Source of the DNA: Lachnospiraceae bacterium
GTDB taxonomy: Bacteria > Bacillota > Clostridia > Lachnospirales > Lachnospiraceae
Length of the DNA: 64,000 nt
Assembly: GCA_015057425.1 (NCBI GenBank)
Contig: SVEL01000005.1
Span: 62,001-126,000, forward strand
Reading direction: 5' to 3'
Shown: positions 33,177 through 42,628 of the stretch, in pieces
How the letters are laid out: every line of letters begins with the position of its first letter
Numbering within the stretch: the stretch's first letter is position 1
Translations under genes and position numbers: made by a program
Notes under the pieces: generated by a model
What the model saw: the letters and a program-made list of their open reading frames with translations, nothing else
Told to the model about the DNA's origin: nothing
Databases searched by the model: none

Positions 33177-35772
33177 ATGAAGAAAAGAATAATAAGTCTG
33201 CTGACTATAGCAGCAATACTCGGTACAAGTATACCCCTTAACAGTGAAGATGTAAAAGCATTTGCGGACAGTATAAAGGGAGCAGAAGAAACGATAACTA
33301 TATTGGAGGAAGTGGAAGAACTGAGGGGTGAATATGAAAAACACTTCTTAAACAGTGACGGTACCATAACAGCAGTGTCATATGAAAAACCGGTGCATAC
33401 CTTTGAAGAAGGGGAGTGGCAGGAAATAGATAATACACTGCAGTCAGAAGAAAATGTACTTGTAAATAAAGAAGGAATACTTGACGTGGCTTTTGCCGAC
33501 ACTACAGATGACAGTGGGGAATCAGAAAGTGCGGATAGTGACCTTGTAACCATAGAAAAGGATGACTATAAAATATCCTGGAGCATAACTGCAGAAGATG
33601 AAGGAATGGAAGAGCCGGAGGCAGAAAGATATCTTACATCAAGTATGTTCAGGATTAAGAAAGAAAAAGAAAGTGGAAAAACCGAAAAGAAAAAAGTAAC
33701 CTACACCATGAAAGAAAAAAGCTGACATAAAAGAAGACAAGCTTACAGGCCTTTCAGCAGAAGAAAAGAAAACAGTAGCAGGAAAAGTAAAATCACAGGT
33801 TGCATATGAAGACTTATTCTGCGATAATATCGATATAGAATACACTCTTATATCAGACAGTGTAAAAGAAGACATAATCCTTAATGAAAAGACAAACATA
33901 GAGACCTTTGTAATGGAGATGAACCTTAAAGGACTCACACCAAAGATACAGGAAGACAACAGCATAGTATTTCTTAACAGCGAAGAAGAACCGGAATTCA
34001 TAATGCCTGCACCATTTATGACAGATGAAGCAGAGGGATATTCAGAAGACATCGAACTTCAGATAGAAAGAATAGAAGAAATAACTGCCACAGGAGAAAC
34101 AAGCGAAAAATATCTTCTTAAACTTACACCTGATAAAGAATGGCTTAATGCAGAAGAAAGAGTATATCCTGTAACCATAGACCCGACTGTGTCACCAGCA
34201 AATGCTAAAACAAACGTAAGAGATACTTACATATATACCGGTGACAGCACAAAGCATAACAGTGAGACAACCATGTATGTGGGACTTAGAAAAGGAAATG
34301 TAAACAGAAGCTTCATAAAGTTTACTACTATGCCGACCATAAAAGGCTATATAAATACTGCAAGTCTTGTACTTACAGCTACATCAGGTACATCAACATA
34401 TGGAAGTATGAGAGTATGCAAGGTAAATCAGAACTGGGATTCATCGACCATAACGTGGGAGAATCAGCCAACATTGATAAATTATAAAGGGAGCTACGAC
34501 AGAACGGACTATAATTTAACTTTTGATGTTACAAGCACAGTCAAATCATGGTATTCCGGTAGTACAGACGGAACTACCAATAATTATGGAGTATCCATAA
34601 GATATGTTGATGAAGAATATGAAGACTATAACAGATTTTATACATCAGAAGCTGCATCAAACAAACCTGTATTGTCAATTAAATATACATTAAACGATTC
34701 CGAGGGAGATACTGTTTCTACAGCAAATACAGGTGTCTTTAATAAATATTCAAACGGAGAAGTGGATTATGGTACTGATGTGGATTTTTATAAATTTACT
34801 CCAAGTGTTTCTGGCGGGTATAGATTTGAATCAAAAGGTTCAATTGATGTAAAAGCATATTTATACAAAGGAAATAGCACAAGTTATGTAGCAGTAAATG
34901 ACGATGATGGAGATGGTTTTAATTTTAAGTTAGATTATGATTTGGTTGCAGGACAAACATACTATTTAAAGGTACAATGCTATAGCAAATCTGCGACGGG
35001 AAAGTATCAAATAGTGGCATCTATGTATGATAATGGGATATATTCAAAGGATATAGAGGTAACGCCGGTCGGTGAAGATGCACAGAAGTCTATAGATGAG
35101 GGTGAAGCCACATATAATTCGGTAATATATGATTTGGATGAAGCAATATTAATTGGAGCAGAATATGCAACAGCAAATAATTTTGCAACTGGGTTAAGTG
35201 TTTTTCCTGATATAAATGTGGCAAGCGAATATTTATTGCACTTTTTGCATAATGTAGGGACGGATAAGACAGATTATCCTGTAAAACGTATGGTGTTAAA
35301 TGATGAGAAGGAAGGGTATACAGAAACAAAACAGTATAAGTTTATGGTAGATGAAGTGAATGAAATTTTAGAATCATCTGAATATTTTGCTATTGAAGGA
35401 CAAAATGTTCAGTTTGTCAGTATATATGAAAGTAGTAGTGGCTTTGAAGATAAAATGGAGTCAATAAACTGGTTTCTTTCGTTAAATAGATATCGGATGT
35501 GGACGCGTAGTAGCGTAACTTTAGAGTCTTCAGGAGTATATACAGCAACCATAGAATATAACATAAGAGATTATTATGACTGGGACGACGAGAAAATGAA
35601 AAGCCTGAATTTTGAAGAATTATTTAAAATACCGGCAAGTATGTGTTACAATATGCATCTTGCAGGTGTAGGAAAGTGCTTTAACACGTCAGGAACTGCG
35701 ATTATAACGGTTATATGGAATAAAGGCGAACGAATCGGGAGTGGAGCAGCGTGTACCATAGCAGAATCATAA
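33177..35772 (+). pseudogene. Secreted DNRLRE/PPC-domain protein, split by one frameshift
   Basis: Two open frames together make one protein of about 864 residues. The first (33177-33725) has a signal peptide (MKKRIISLLTIAAILGTS) and stops at TGA 33723. Frame +1 continues without a break from GCT 33721 to 35772. The switch lies in a run of six A (33715-33720); removing one A restores the full frame. Downstream come a DNRLRE/CBM96-type domain (TVSPANAKTNVRDTYIY, WENQP) around 34180-34700, a PPC-like beta domain (VDFYKFTPSVSGGY) around 34760-35030, and a C-terminal domain I do not know, with YYDWDDEKMK and HLAGVGKCFN. It may be a strain-specific mutation, phase variation, or a sequencing error. 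Confidence 0.8.
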
Positions 35773-35783
35773 TGGAGGTTAAA

Positions 35784-36287
35784 ATGCAAGAAAAGAAGAG
35801 AATGTCTAAAAAAAGAAAAATAACCATACTGATAGCAATCATATGTACTATATTTACATTGGCATGTGTAGCGTTTGTAGGAGTGGCAATATATTACGCT
35901 GTAGGCATATACAACTATGCTTTTGTGGATGGAGGCACATGGCTTGATGAAATAGATGAAGAATTGATGATAAAGTTAAAAGAGGATTATGAGCTGGCAA
36001 TACCGGCAGAGTATCGATTCATAGAGGGACGGGATACGGTAGGATGGTCGGAGCCTGTGATAGAATTACATTTTGCAGTTAATAAAGATGATTTTGAGAA
36101 TATGCTAAGCTATGAATGGGAAGAAAGAAAAGGACACAAAAGATTGTCTTTCTTTGATGAGGATATTAATATAGAAGAAATTTCCTATAAATATATGAAC
36201 GATACAAAAAATGGATTTAAAACAGCATGCTTATATTATTCTACAGAAGGTGATTCTATACATTGTTATCTTATTTTAGACGAATAA
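35784..36287 (+). CDS. Small membrane-anchored protein of unknown function
   Basis: A 167-residue protein with a basic N-terminus (KKRMSKKRK), one membrane helix near residues 13-40 and an outward-facing C-terminal domain of about 125 residues that I do not recognise. ATG 35784 follows TGGAGG. It starts just 11 bases after the stop of the secreted DNRLRE protein, so the two are probably co-transcribed. Position and topology would suit an immunity or partner protein, but that is only an inference. Confidence 0.75.
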   Translation: MQEKKRMSKKRKITILIAIICTIFTLACVAFVGVAIYYAVGIYNYAFVDGGTWLDEIDEELMIKLKEDYELAIPAEYRFIEGRDTVGWSEPVIELHFAVNKDDFENMLSYEWEERKGHKRLSFFDEDINIEEISYKYMNDTKNGFKTACLYYSTEGDSIHCYLILDE

Positions 36288-36304
36288 TGAAGGGAGATGA
36301 AATT

Positions 36305-36712
36305 ATGAACAAAAAAGTAAAATTTGTATTAGTTACTGTTTCTGTAGCATTAGTATTTGCCGCATTAATCGGCTTATGGATAGGCACGAGAAATGTAAAT
36401 ATTATGAAAGATGTAGATATAAACGAAATTGAAAAAATAGAGATTTATCAAAACAATAAGGCATCAATACTTTCGGAAGAGAATGATGTTAAGGAGTTTG
36501 TTAAATTATTTGAATCAATGGAGCTTGACAAAACCTTTTCGAACAGTAAGGAGGGCTATGCTTTTTCCATAGACGTATATTATAAAAATGGTAAAGAGAG
36601 TAAAATCATAGTAAGAAGCTCTGAGATTATTATAGACGGTAAGTTTTACAAATGTGACAAAAGCTATTGTGATGATGTAAGAAAGATATACGAAGCACAT
36701 ATAGAGCAGTAA
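36305..36712 (+). CDS. Small membrane-anchored protein of unknown function
   Basis: A 135-residue protein with one membrane helix (FVLVTVSVALVFAALIGLWI near residues 6-25) and a C-terminal alpha/beta domain of about 100 residues (for example IEKIEIYQNNKAS, IDVYYKNGKESK). ATG 36305 follows GAAGGGAGA. It lies 17 bases after the previous small membrane gene and is last in the putative three-gene operon. Function unknown. Confidence 0.75.
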   Translation: MNKKVKFVLVTVSVALVFAALIGLWIGTRNVNIMKDVDINEIEKIEIYQNNKASILSEENDVKEFVKLFESMELDKTFSNSKEGYAFSIDVYYKNGKESKIIVRSSEIIIDGKFYKCDKSYCDDVRKIYEAHIEQ

Positions 36713-36750
36713 AACTGTAAGAAAACATAAGACGAATTGTAAAAAAGAAG

Positions 36751-36795
36751 AGGGCTTTCACAAATAATCTAACATTAGTTGTGAAAGCCCTTTGT
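36751..36795. terminator. Bidirectional terminator between convergent genes
   Basis: AGGGCTTTCACAA (36751-36763) pairs perfectly with TTGTGAAAGCCCT (36779-36791). T-rich sequence follows on both strands, serving the plus-strand operon and the minus-strand pyridoxal kinase gene. Confidence 0.88.
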
Positions 36796-36812
36796 AATTT
36801 ATATATTAATAA

Positions 36813-37646
36813 TTACTTTCCCAAAAGCTTTAAAAGATATGGGATTGCAAGTTCGAAGTTGACACCATACCAGCAGCCCTTTTCATCTTCCATAGTGATA
36901 CGGATACATTCGGCTGTGAAATCAGCAGCAACCTTTGAAGCGTCCTGTAAGCTTAAACCATTCATAATCGCACCTGTAAGCGTGCTTGCGAAGATATCAC
37001 CTGTTCCGTGGTAGCTTGCAGGCAATTTTTTATTTGTATAGTGGAAAAATTCTTTAGTAGTAGTATCATAGCCCATTACACCTGTTGTGTCTTCAGTAAA
37101 GCCCACACCTGTCAATATACATATCTTAGCGCCAAGGTCAGCAAGCTTAAGCAACATTTCTTTAGCATAAGCTTCATCATATTTCTCTTTATATTCCATA
37201 CCTGTCATAAAAGAAGCTTCAGTAATGTTAGGAAGTATTATATCGGCTTTTCCGCATAAAGTAGCCATTTTCTTTGCAAAAGCTTCGTCAAATGCAGGAT
37301 AAAGTTTACCATTATCAGCCATAACAGGGTCTACAATAGTTAAGTTTGAGTCTGTTTTAAAATCATCAAACATATTTGCAACGATATCAATCTGTTCGAA
37401 AGAACCAAGATATCCTGTATAGATTGCATCAAAACCTATATTTTCATTTTTCCAGTGATTTGTAATAGGATTAATCTCATCTGTTAAATCCTTAAATGTA
37501 AAATTCTTAAACATAGTGTGAGTTGACAAAACAGCAGTAGGTATTATAGCTGTCTCAACACCCATAGCAGATATAATAGGAAGTGCAACCGTAAGAGAGC
37601 ATTTTCCTACACACGAAATATCCTGAACTGTAACAATTCTTTTCAT
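36813..37646 (-). CDS. pdxY: Pyridoxal/pyridoxamine kinase
   Basis: A 277-residue ribokinase-fold kinase that phosphorylates vitamin B6 forms to pyridoxal 5'-phosphate precursors. Family signs are RIVTVQDISCVGKCSLTVA at the N-terminus, LSTHTMF near residue 45, NHWKNE, DPVMADNGKLY near 113, and the anion-hole motif YHGTGDIFAS near 222. The start at 37646 is preceded by AAAGGA; a TTG 18 bases upstream is possible but weaker. It is divergent from the MocR/PdxR-type regulator gene, which is a standard arrangement for control of B6 salvage. Confidence 0.9.
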   Translation of the reverse strand: MKRIVTVQDISCVGKCSLTVALPIISAMGVETAIIPTAVLSTHTMFKNFTFKDLTDEINPITNHWKNENIGFDAIYTGYLGSFEQIDIVANMFDDFKTDSNLTIVDPVMADNGKLYPAFDEAFAKKMATLCGKADIILPNITEASFMTGMEYKEKYDEAYAKEMLLKLADLGAKICILTGVGFTEDTTGVMGYDTTTKEFFHYTNKKLPASYHGTGDIFASTLTGAIMNGLSLQDASKVAADFTAECIRITMEDEKGCWYGVNFELAIPYLLKLLGK

Positions 37647-37691
37647 AAATATACATCCTTTCAAAATTCTACTTTACAAATATTTACATTA

Positions 37692-37751
37692 CAATTATAC
37701 TTGAAATTGACCATATGAAAATAATCAAAAAACAAATACTTTTTATGGTCA
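37692..37751. promoter_or_regulatory. Divergent control region with TGACCATA inverted repeat
   Basis: TGACCATA (37708-37715) and its exact inverse TATGGTCA (37744-37751) are 36 bases apart, centre to centre. On the minus strand a perfect TATAAT (complement of 37693-37698) and a TTTTCA -35 element 16 bases upstream form the pdxY promoter, and the first half-site falls inside its spacer. This fits an operator for the adjacent MocR/PdxR-type regulator. Confidence 0.65.
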
Positions 37752-37763
37752 GATTGGAGAAAA

Positions 37764-39161
37764 ATGCTAACATATTCTTTTGAAAATAAAGGTAGCGATA
37801 CCTTGTATGAATATTTATATAAGCAGATTAAAGATGACATAGTAAATTACAGATTATCTCCGGATGAAAAGCTGCCGTCAAAGCGGGCACTGGCAAAGAA
37901 TCTTAATGTCAGCACCATTACCGTAGAGAATGCATACAGTCAGCTTATGGCCGAAGGATATATATATTCTGTGCCTAAAAGCGGCTTTTATGTGTCAAAT
38001 GTTTCTATGGTTAAAGCAGGTGGAGCAAACGGCAATGGTGTTATAAAGGAATCATCAGTTGGACAGAATGCGTACTTTGCAGATTTTGTCAGTAATTCCA
38101 TAGCCGGTGGCAGTTTTCCTTTTGCCACTTGGACTAAGCTTATGCGTGAGATAATGTCAGATGACACTGATAAGCTTATGGTCAGATCTCCGGCAGCAGG
38201 TGTTTATGAACTTAGAGCAGCTATAGCAGATTATTTGTATCAGTTTCGCGGAATGGCGGTAGAACCGGAACAGATAGTTGTAGGAGCAGGAACAGAATAC
38301 CTATATGGTCTTATTATTCAGCTGTTGGGATTTGATAAGAAATATGCCGTGGAGGATCCGGGATATGGTAAGATAGCAAGAATCTATAATGCAAACAAGG
38401 TAAAGTGTGTCCATGTACCACTTGATGAAAATGGCGTAAATATGGAAGAAATAGAAAAAGTGCAGGCGGATATTTTACATATTTCGCCTTCTCATCACTT
38501 CCCTACAGGTATAGTTACACCTATAAGCAGAAGATATGAGCTTCTTTCATGGGCGGCAAAGTCAGAGGGAAGATATATAATAGAAGATGATTTTGACAGT
38601 GAATTCAGACTTTTGGGCAAGCCTATACCTTCGCTACAGTGTATAGATGTGTTGGAAAAAGTTATTTATATCAATACATTTTCCAAAAGTCTTACATCAA
38701 CCATTAGAATAAGTTATATGGTACTTCCAAAGTCTCTTATGAAAAAGTATAATGAAGAGCTTAGCTTCTATTCCTGTACAGTATCGAATTTTGAACAGTA
38801 TACGTTGGCTGCATTCATTAAAAAAGGATTTTTTGAAAAGCATATCAACAGAATGAGAAATTATTATCGTACAGAAAGAGATACAATTCTTTGTTGCATT
38901 AAAAATCACAGGTATTATAATAGAATAGAGATAAAGGAAGAGCACGCAGGTTTGCATTTCCTTTTAAAAGCGGATACTGATATTCCTGATGAAGAAATTA
39001 TCAGAAGAGCAAAAGAAAATGGTATTCACATATCGACGCTAAGCCAATACTTTAATAATAAGGAAAATGCTACAGAACATATTCTTGTTATAAATTATTC
39101 GGGTATTAATGTAAAAGATATAAATGAGGCATTGGAGCGATTATTTGACAGTATATGGTAA
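37764..39161 (+). CDS. pdxR: MocR/PdxR-type GntR regulator with aminotransferase domain
   Basis: A 465-residue transcription factor: N-terminal GntR winged helix (KLPSKRALAKNLNVSTITVE near residue 32) joined to a class I aminotransferase-like domain. The PLP-binding lysine is in INTFSKSLTSTIRI at about residue 308, and IIEDDFDSEF near 272 holds the cofactor-pairing aspartate. Such proteins use PLP as effector to control B6 synthesis or salvage. Divergence from pdxY and the inverted repeat between them support PdxR, although other MocR roles are possible. GGAG precedes the ATG. Confidence 0.85.
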   Translation: MLTYSFENKGSDTLYEYLYKQIKDDIVNYRLSPDEKLPSKRALAKNLNVSTITVENAYSQLMAEGYIYSVPKSGFYVSNVSMVKAGGANGNGVIKESSVGQNAYFADFVSNSIAGGSFPFATWTKLMREIMSDDTDKLMVRSPAAGVYELRAAIADYLYQFRGMAVEPEQIVVGAGTEYLYGLIIQLLGFDKKYAVEDPGYGKIARIYNANKVKCVHVPLDENGVNMEEIEKVQADILHISPSHHFPTGIVTPISRRYELLSWAAKSEGRYIIEDDFDSEFRLLGKPIPSLQCIDVLEKVIYINTFSKSLTSTIRISYMVLPKSLMKKYNEELSFYSCTVSNFEQYTLAAFIKKGFFEKHINRMRNYYRTERDTILCCIKNHRYYNRIEIKEEHAGLHFLLKADTDIPDEEIIRRAKENGIHISTLSQYFNNKENATEHILVINYSGINVKDINEALERLFDSIW

Positions 39162-39224
39162 GTGATAAGATAGGGGCAAAGGATTGAAATGTTAAGCTAA
39201 TATGGTAAATAAGGAAGTAAAGAA

Positions 39225-40607
39225 ATGACAGAGACAGAATTGCATTATAAGAAAATGACGGAAACACCGGTAGCAAAGCTTGTTATAAAGTTAGGAATAC
39301 CTACAACTATTTCAATGCTCATAACCAATATTTACAATATGGCAGATACATATTTTGTAGGAACGCTCGGAGAAAGTGAGCAGGCGGCAACAGGGATACT
39401 GTTTACTTTGCAGGCGATTATTCAGGCTATAGCATTTATGTTGGGGCAGGGCTCAGGAACTATGGTTGCAAAAGCTCTTGCCGACAAGAATAAAAAGGAA
39501 GCATCGGAGTATGTTTCTACAGCATTCTTTGTAGGAGCCTCGGCAGGAACGATTTTGATGGTAGGAGGACTTTTGTTTCTTGAACCATTTATGAGGCTAC
39601 TCGGAAGTACGGATACGATACTTCCACATGCTAAGGATTACGGAATGTGGGTACTTATTTCATGCCCGATAATGGTTTGTTCTCTTATTTTAAATAATAA
39701 TCTCAGGTACGAGGGTAAAGCATTTTATGCCATGATAGGTCTTACTACAGGCGGTATACTAAATATTTTTGGTGACTATTTACTTATAAAAGTAGTAGGA
39801 CTTGAAGTGTTTGGTGCAGGTATGTCTACTGCTGTTTCACAGTTTATAAGTTTTATAATCCTGTTGTTTTTCCATAAGAAAATGGCACAGGGGGCAATAA
39901 AGCTCAAGCATGTAAGCAGGAAACCTGTAGTAATATTTACTGTTATGAGGGTAGGCTTCCCGGCATTAATAAGACAGGGATTTACGTCAATATCACACGG
40001 ACTTTTAAACAATCTTACAAAACCGTACGGAGATGCGGCTATTGCTGCTATGAGTGTTGTAAACAGATTTTCGGCATTTGTACTTTGCGTGGGACTTGGA
40101 GTCGGTCAGGGCTTCCAGCCGGTTGCATCCTTTAATTATCAGGCAAAAAAATATAAGCGTGTAAAAAAAGGATTACTTGTGACAACGCTCTTAGGGTTTG
40201 TTCTAATAAGCATTTTTTCACTGTTTGGAATTATATTTGCTGACCAGATAGTATATGTTTTCCAAAAAGAAGAAGAAGTTAGGAAAATAGGTGTATTTGC
40301 GCTAAGGGCAGCAGCTGTGGGGATGCTCTTTCACCCTCTTGCAGTGCCGGTTAATATGTTGTATCAAAGCATCAGAAAACCGGGGATATCGTCAGTGTTG
40401 TCTATGTTTAGGTCAGGACTGGCACTTATACCGGCGCTTTTGATAACAACCCATTTTTGGGGAATAACGGGCATACAGATATCACAGCCTATTGCAGATA
40501 TGGTGACAGGGCTTATAAGTGTGCCGTTTATGTTACATTTCCTGTTTAAGACACCTAATGAAGAAATAAGTGAAGATGAAGAAAAAGGAAAGTTGTGTGA
40601 AACATGA
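39225..40607 (+). CDS. MATE family efflux transporter
   Basis: A 460-residue transporter with about twelve membrane helices that exports cationic compounds in exchange for Na+ or H+. Typical blocks are PTTISMLITNIYNMADTYFVG near residue 25, FMLGQGSGTMVAKALAD near 75, and the second-half counterpart GFPALIRQGFTSIS and VNRFSAFVLCVGLGVGQGFQP near 285. The substrate is unknown. Its stop overlaps the start of the first zinc-ribbon gene (ATGA), so it shares a transcript with the small-protein cluster. Confidence 0.92.
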   Translation: MTETELHYKKMTETPVAKLVIKLGIPTTISMLITNIYNMADTYFVGTLGESEQAATGILFTLQAIIQAIAFMLGQGSGTMVAKALADKNKKEASEYVSTAFFVGASAGTILMVGGLLFLEPFMRLLGSTDTILPHAKDYGMWVLISCPIMVCSLILNNNLRYEGKAFYAMIGLTTGGILNIFGDYLLIKVVGLEVFGAGMSTAVSQFISFIILLFFHKKMAQGAIKLKHVSRKPVVIFTVMRVGFPALIRQGFTSISHGLLNNLTKPYGDAAIAAMSVVNRFSAFVLCVGLGVGQGFQPVASFNYQAKKYKRVKKGLLVTTLLGFVLISIFSLFGIIFADQIVYVFQKEEEVRKIGVFALRAAAVGMLFHPLAVPVNMLYQSIRKPGISSVLSMFRSGLALIPALLITTHFWGITGIQISQPIADMVTGLISVPFMLHFLFKTPNEEISEDEEKGKLCET

Positions 40608-41374
40608 AAGAGATAATATGTGAAAGCTGTGGAGGTCTTTATAATAAAAAAGCCGCCATTTGTCCGTACTGTGGCAGGGAAAATGAAAGCGTGGCACTAA
40701 AGGAACAGCAGGATTATATAGATTCATATAACAGAAAAATTAAGTCTGTTTATAGAACTGAACCAAAAAATGCTAAACAAAAGGTTCAAAAGGCAAATAA
40801 AGCCATATATATAGCAGCAGTAGCACTTATTGCGGCATTTATGCTTATTATAGGTGCTTCGGGACTTATAGTGGCAACCATTAATTTATCAGAAAAGTTT
40901 GCTTTGCAAAATCAGGAGAAGAATCTTGTGAAGCTTGAAAACTATTATGAAAAAGGTGATTATGAAGCCATAGGTAAGCTTCTTAACAAAATAGAAGACT
41001 CATACGGTGTAACTTATGAGAAGTACACAACAGCTTACGACTGGTATGACAGACTTAAATTTCACACGGATATAATGAAGGACAATGTTGAATACGAGAA
41101 GTATAGAAGTGCCGAAGATTTTGCAGAATATTTCAGCTGGTTTTTTGCTGAACTTAGTGATATTGAAGCGCATAGAGAAAAGGGGTTTGTATATGGGGAG
41201 GAAGAGGCTGCCATATATGTAAAAGAACAGTATTACACAAATTTAAAGCAGTATATGCTTTTAACAGACGAAGAAATAGAACAGGCGACGATGATGTATG
41301 ATTCTGAAGCCGATTATAAAGAACTTGCTGAGAAAGTAAAAGAAAGATTTGCAGTTAATATGCCGGAGGAATAG
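40604..41374 (+). CDS. Zinc-ribbon membrane protein, paralog 1
   Basis: A 256-residue protein with an N-terminal zinc ribbon (CESCGG, then CPYCGR), a charged linker, one membrane helix near residues 70-95 and a C-terminal helical domain rich in Tyr and Glu (ENYYEKGDYEAIGKLLNK). The start overlaps the MATE stop. The same layout recurs in the next two genes, so the three are paralogs. The family is widespread in Clostridia without a known role that I can name. Confidence 0.8.
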   Translation: MKEIICESCGGLYNKKAAICPYCGRENESVALKEQQDYIDSYNRKIKSVYRTEPKNAKQKVQKANKAIYIAAVALIAAFMLIIGASGLIVATINLSEKFALQNQEKNLVKLENYYEKGDYEAIGKLLNKIEDSYGVTYEKYTTAYDWYDRLKFHTDIMKDNVEYEKYRSAEDFAEYFSWFFAELSDIEAHREKGFVYGEEEAAIYVKEQYYTNLKQYMLLTDEEIEQATMMYDSEADYKELAEKVKERFAVNMPEE

Positions 41375-41376
41375 AT

Positions 41377-42132
41377 TTGAATTGTAAAAATTGCGGAGCG
41401 CATTATAGAACAAGAGAATTAAAATGTCCGTATTGTGATACGGAAAATATTATCGGTAAGCTTTGGAAGGTACAGAGAACTGAGGCCGAACAGGAATATG
41501 AGGCTGAGAGAAAAAAAGCCGGGAGAATATTGTCTCCGTATGTTGCCGACAGAATTTTATCAAGAATACTGGTTGTAACTGCGGCGGTCGGAGTAATCTG
41601 CACAGCTGTATGCGTGGCGGTTCTTTTGATTATAGACAGTGCAGGAAGTATATATGCCGGACTTAACAAAGATAAAGTAGAAAAAACTATGGAGACATAT
41701 TACAACGAAGGCAGATTTGATGAATTGTATGAATACATGAGTAAATACGACCTTATAGGGTCAGATAATTATGCATACAGCCAGGCGGCACTTATAAGCT
41801 ATGATTATGAATCTTATATGAATGACAAGCTTACATTTTGGGAATTAAGTGATGAGGATAAAGCTGAAGATACATATTACTTGGAATATGCAATAAAAAA
41901 TTCTGCAGATGTGTATAGATTAGATGCCGGTTTGTATTCAGAACCTGACAGCAAAAATGAAAAATTAATAGACGAATATAGGAAAGAGATTATGTCTTTT
42001 TGGGTAGGAACGCTGAAATTGACGGAGGAAGAAATAGCAATTCTTACAAAAGATGACTATTTATACTATAGAGATTTGGATGTAATCGTAGAAAGTGTCA
42101 GAGAGAGGAGACCATGGGATGGGGGAAAATAG
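41377..42132 (+). CDS. Zinc-ribbon membrane protein, paralog 2, TTG start
   Basis: A 251-residue paralog: zinc ribbon CKNCGA and CPYCDT at the very N-terminus, membrane helix near residues 62-90, then ETYYNEGRFDELYEYMSK and further helices. Start TTG 41377 lies two bases after the upstream stop and is preceded by GGAGGA; it is chosen because the zinc ribbon begins immediately after. Function unknown. Confidence 0.78.
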   Translation: MNCKNCGAHYRTRELKCPYCDTENIIGKLWKVQRTEAEQEYEAERKKAGRILSPYVADRILSRILVVTAAVGVICTAVCVAVLLIIDSAGSIYAGLNKDKVEKTMETYYNEGRFDELYEYMSKYDLIGSDNYAYSQAALISYDYESYMNDKLTFWELSDEDKAEDTYYLEYAIKNSADVYRLDAGLYSEPDSKNEKLIDEYRKEIMSFWVGTLKLTEEEIAILTKDDYLYYRDLDVIVESVRERRPWDGGK

Positions 42133-42592
42133 GTTTTTAGGAAAGTATAACAGAAAAAATGTCGAAAAAAAGCCTACGATTATAAAATTTTTGTTAAAAA
42201 GTGGTAGCATTTTAGCGATTTTAATTGTATTATATACATTAGGTATTAGTACGGTTGCTGTGATCGTGGATATTGGAACAGCAGACATAAGTGATAAGGA
42301 TGCCATCAGATATCTTGATTCTAAATACTACGAAGCGGAATATGGAGATATGCGTAGTGTTTTACAACTGTATGACCTTTACGATGCAAAATATGATATA
42401 TACTGGGAAATGGCTGACGGGTATATGGATTTCATTCAGTATAATCAGTGGAAAAGTGCAAAAGAAGAAGGTCTTACGGAATGTGAAGATAAGATAGAGT
42501 ATTATAGGCAGAAAGTCATGGCAAATGCAGAAAACTGTCAGTTTGTGAAGAATAAGGATAAGTTGCTGGGCTATGCGGAACAAATCAAATAA
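42119..42592 (+). CDS. Membrane protein, paralog 3 without zinc ribbon
   Basis: A 157-residue protein with a membrane helix near residues 26-48 and a C-terminal domain beginning SKYYEAEYGDMRSVLQLYD, matching the domain after the helix in the two upstream genes. The zinc ribbon is missing. Start ATG 42119 follows GAGGAG at eight bases and overlaps the upstream gene by 14 bases. It is the last of three coupled paralogs. Confidence 0.75.
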   Translation: MGENRFLGKYNRKNVEKKPTIIKFLLKSGSILAILIVLYTLGISTVAVIVDIGTADISDKDAIRYLDSKYYEAEYGDMRSVLQLYDLYDAKYDIYWEMADGYMDFIQYNQWKSAKEEGLTECEDKIEYYRQKVMANAENCQFVKNKDKLLGYAEQIK

Positions 42593-42628
42593 AATCAGAT
42601 AAACAAGGATGTTTAAGGTGAGGTAACT

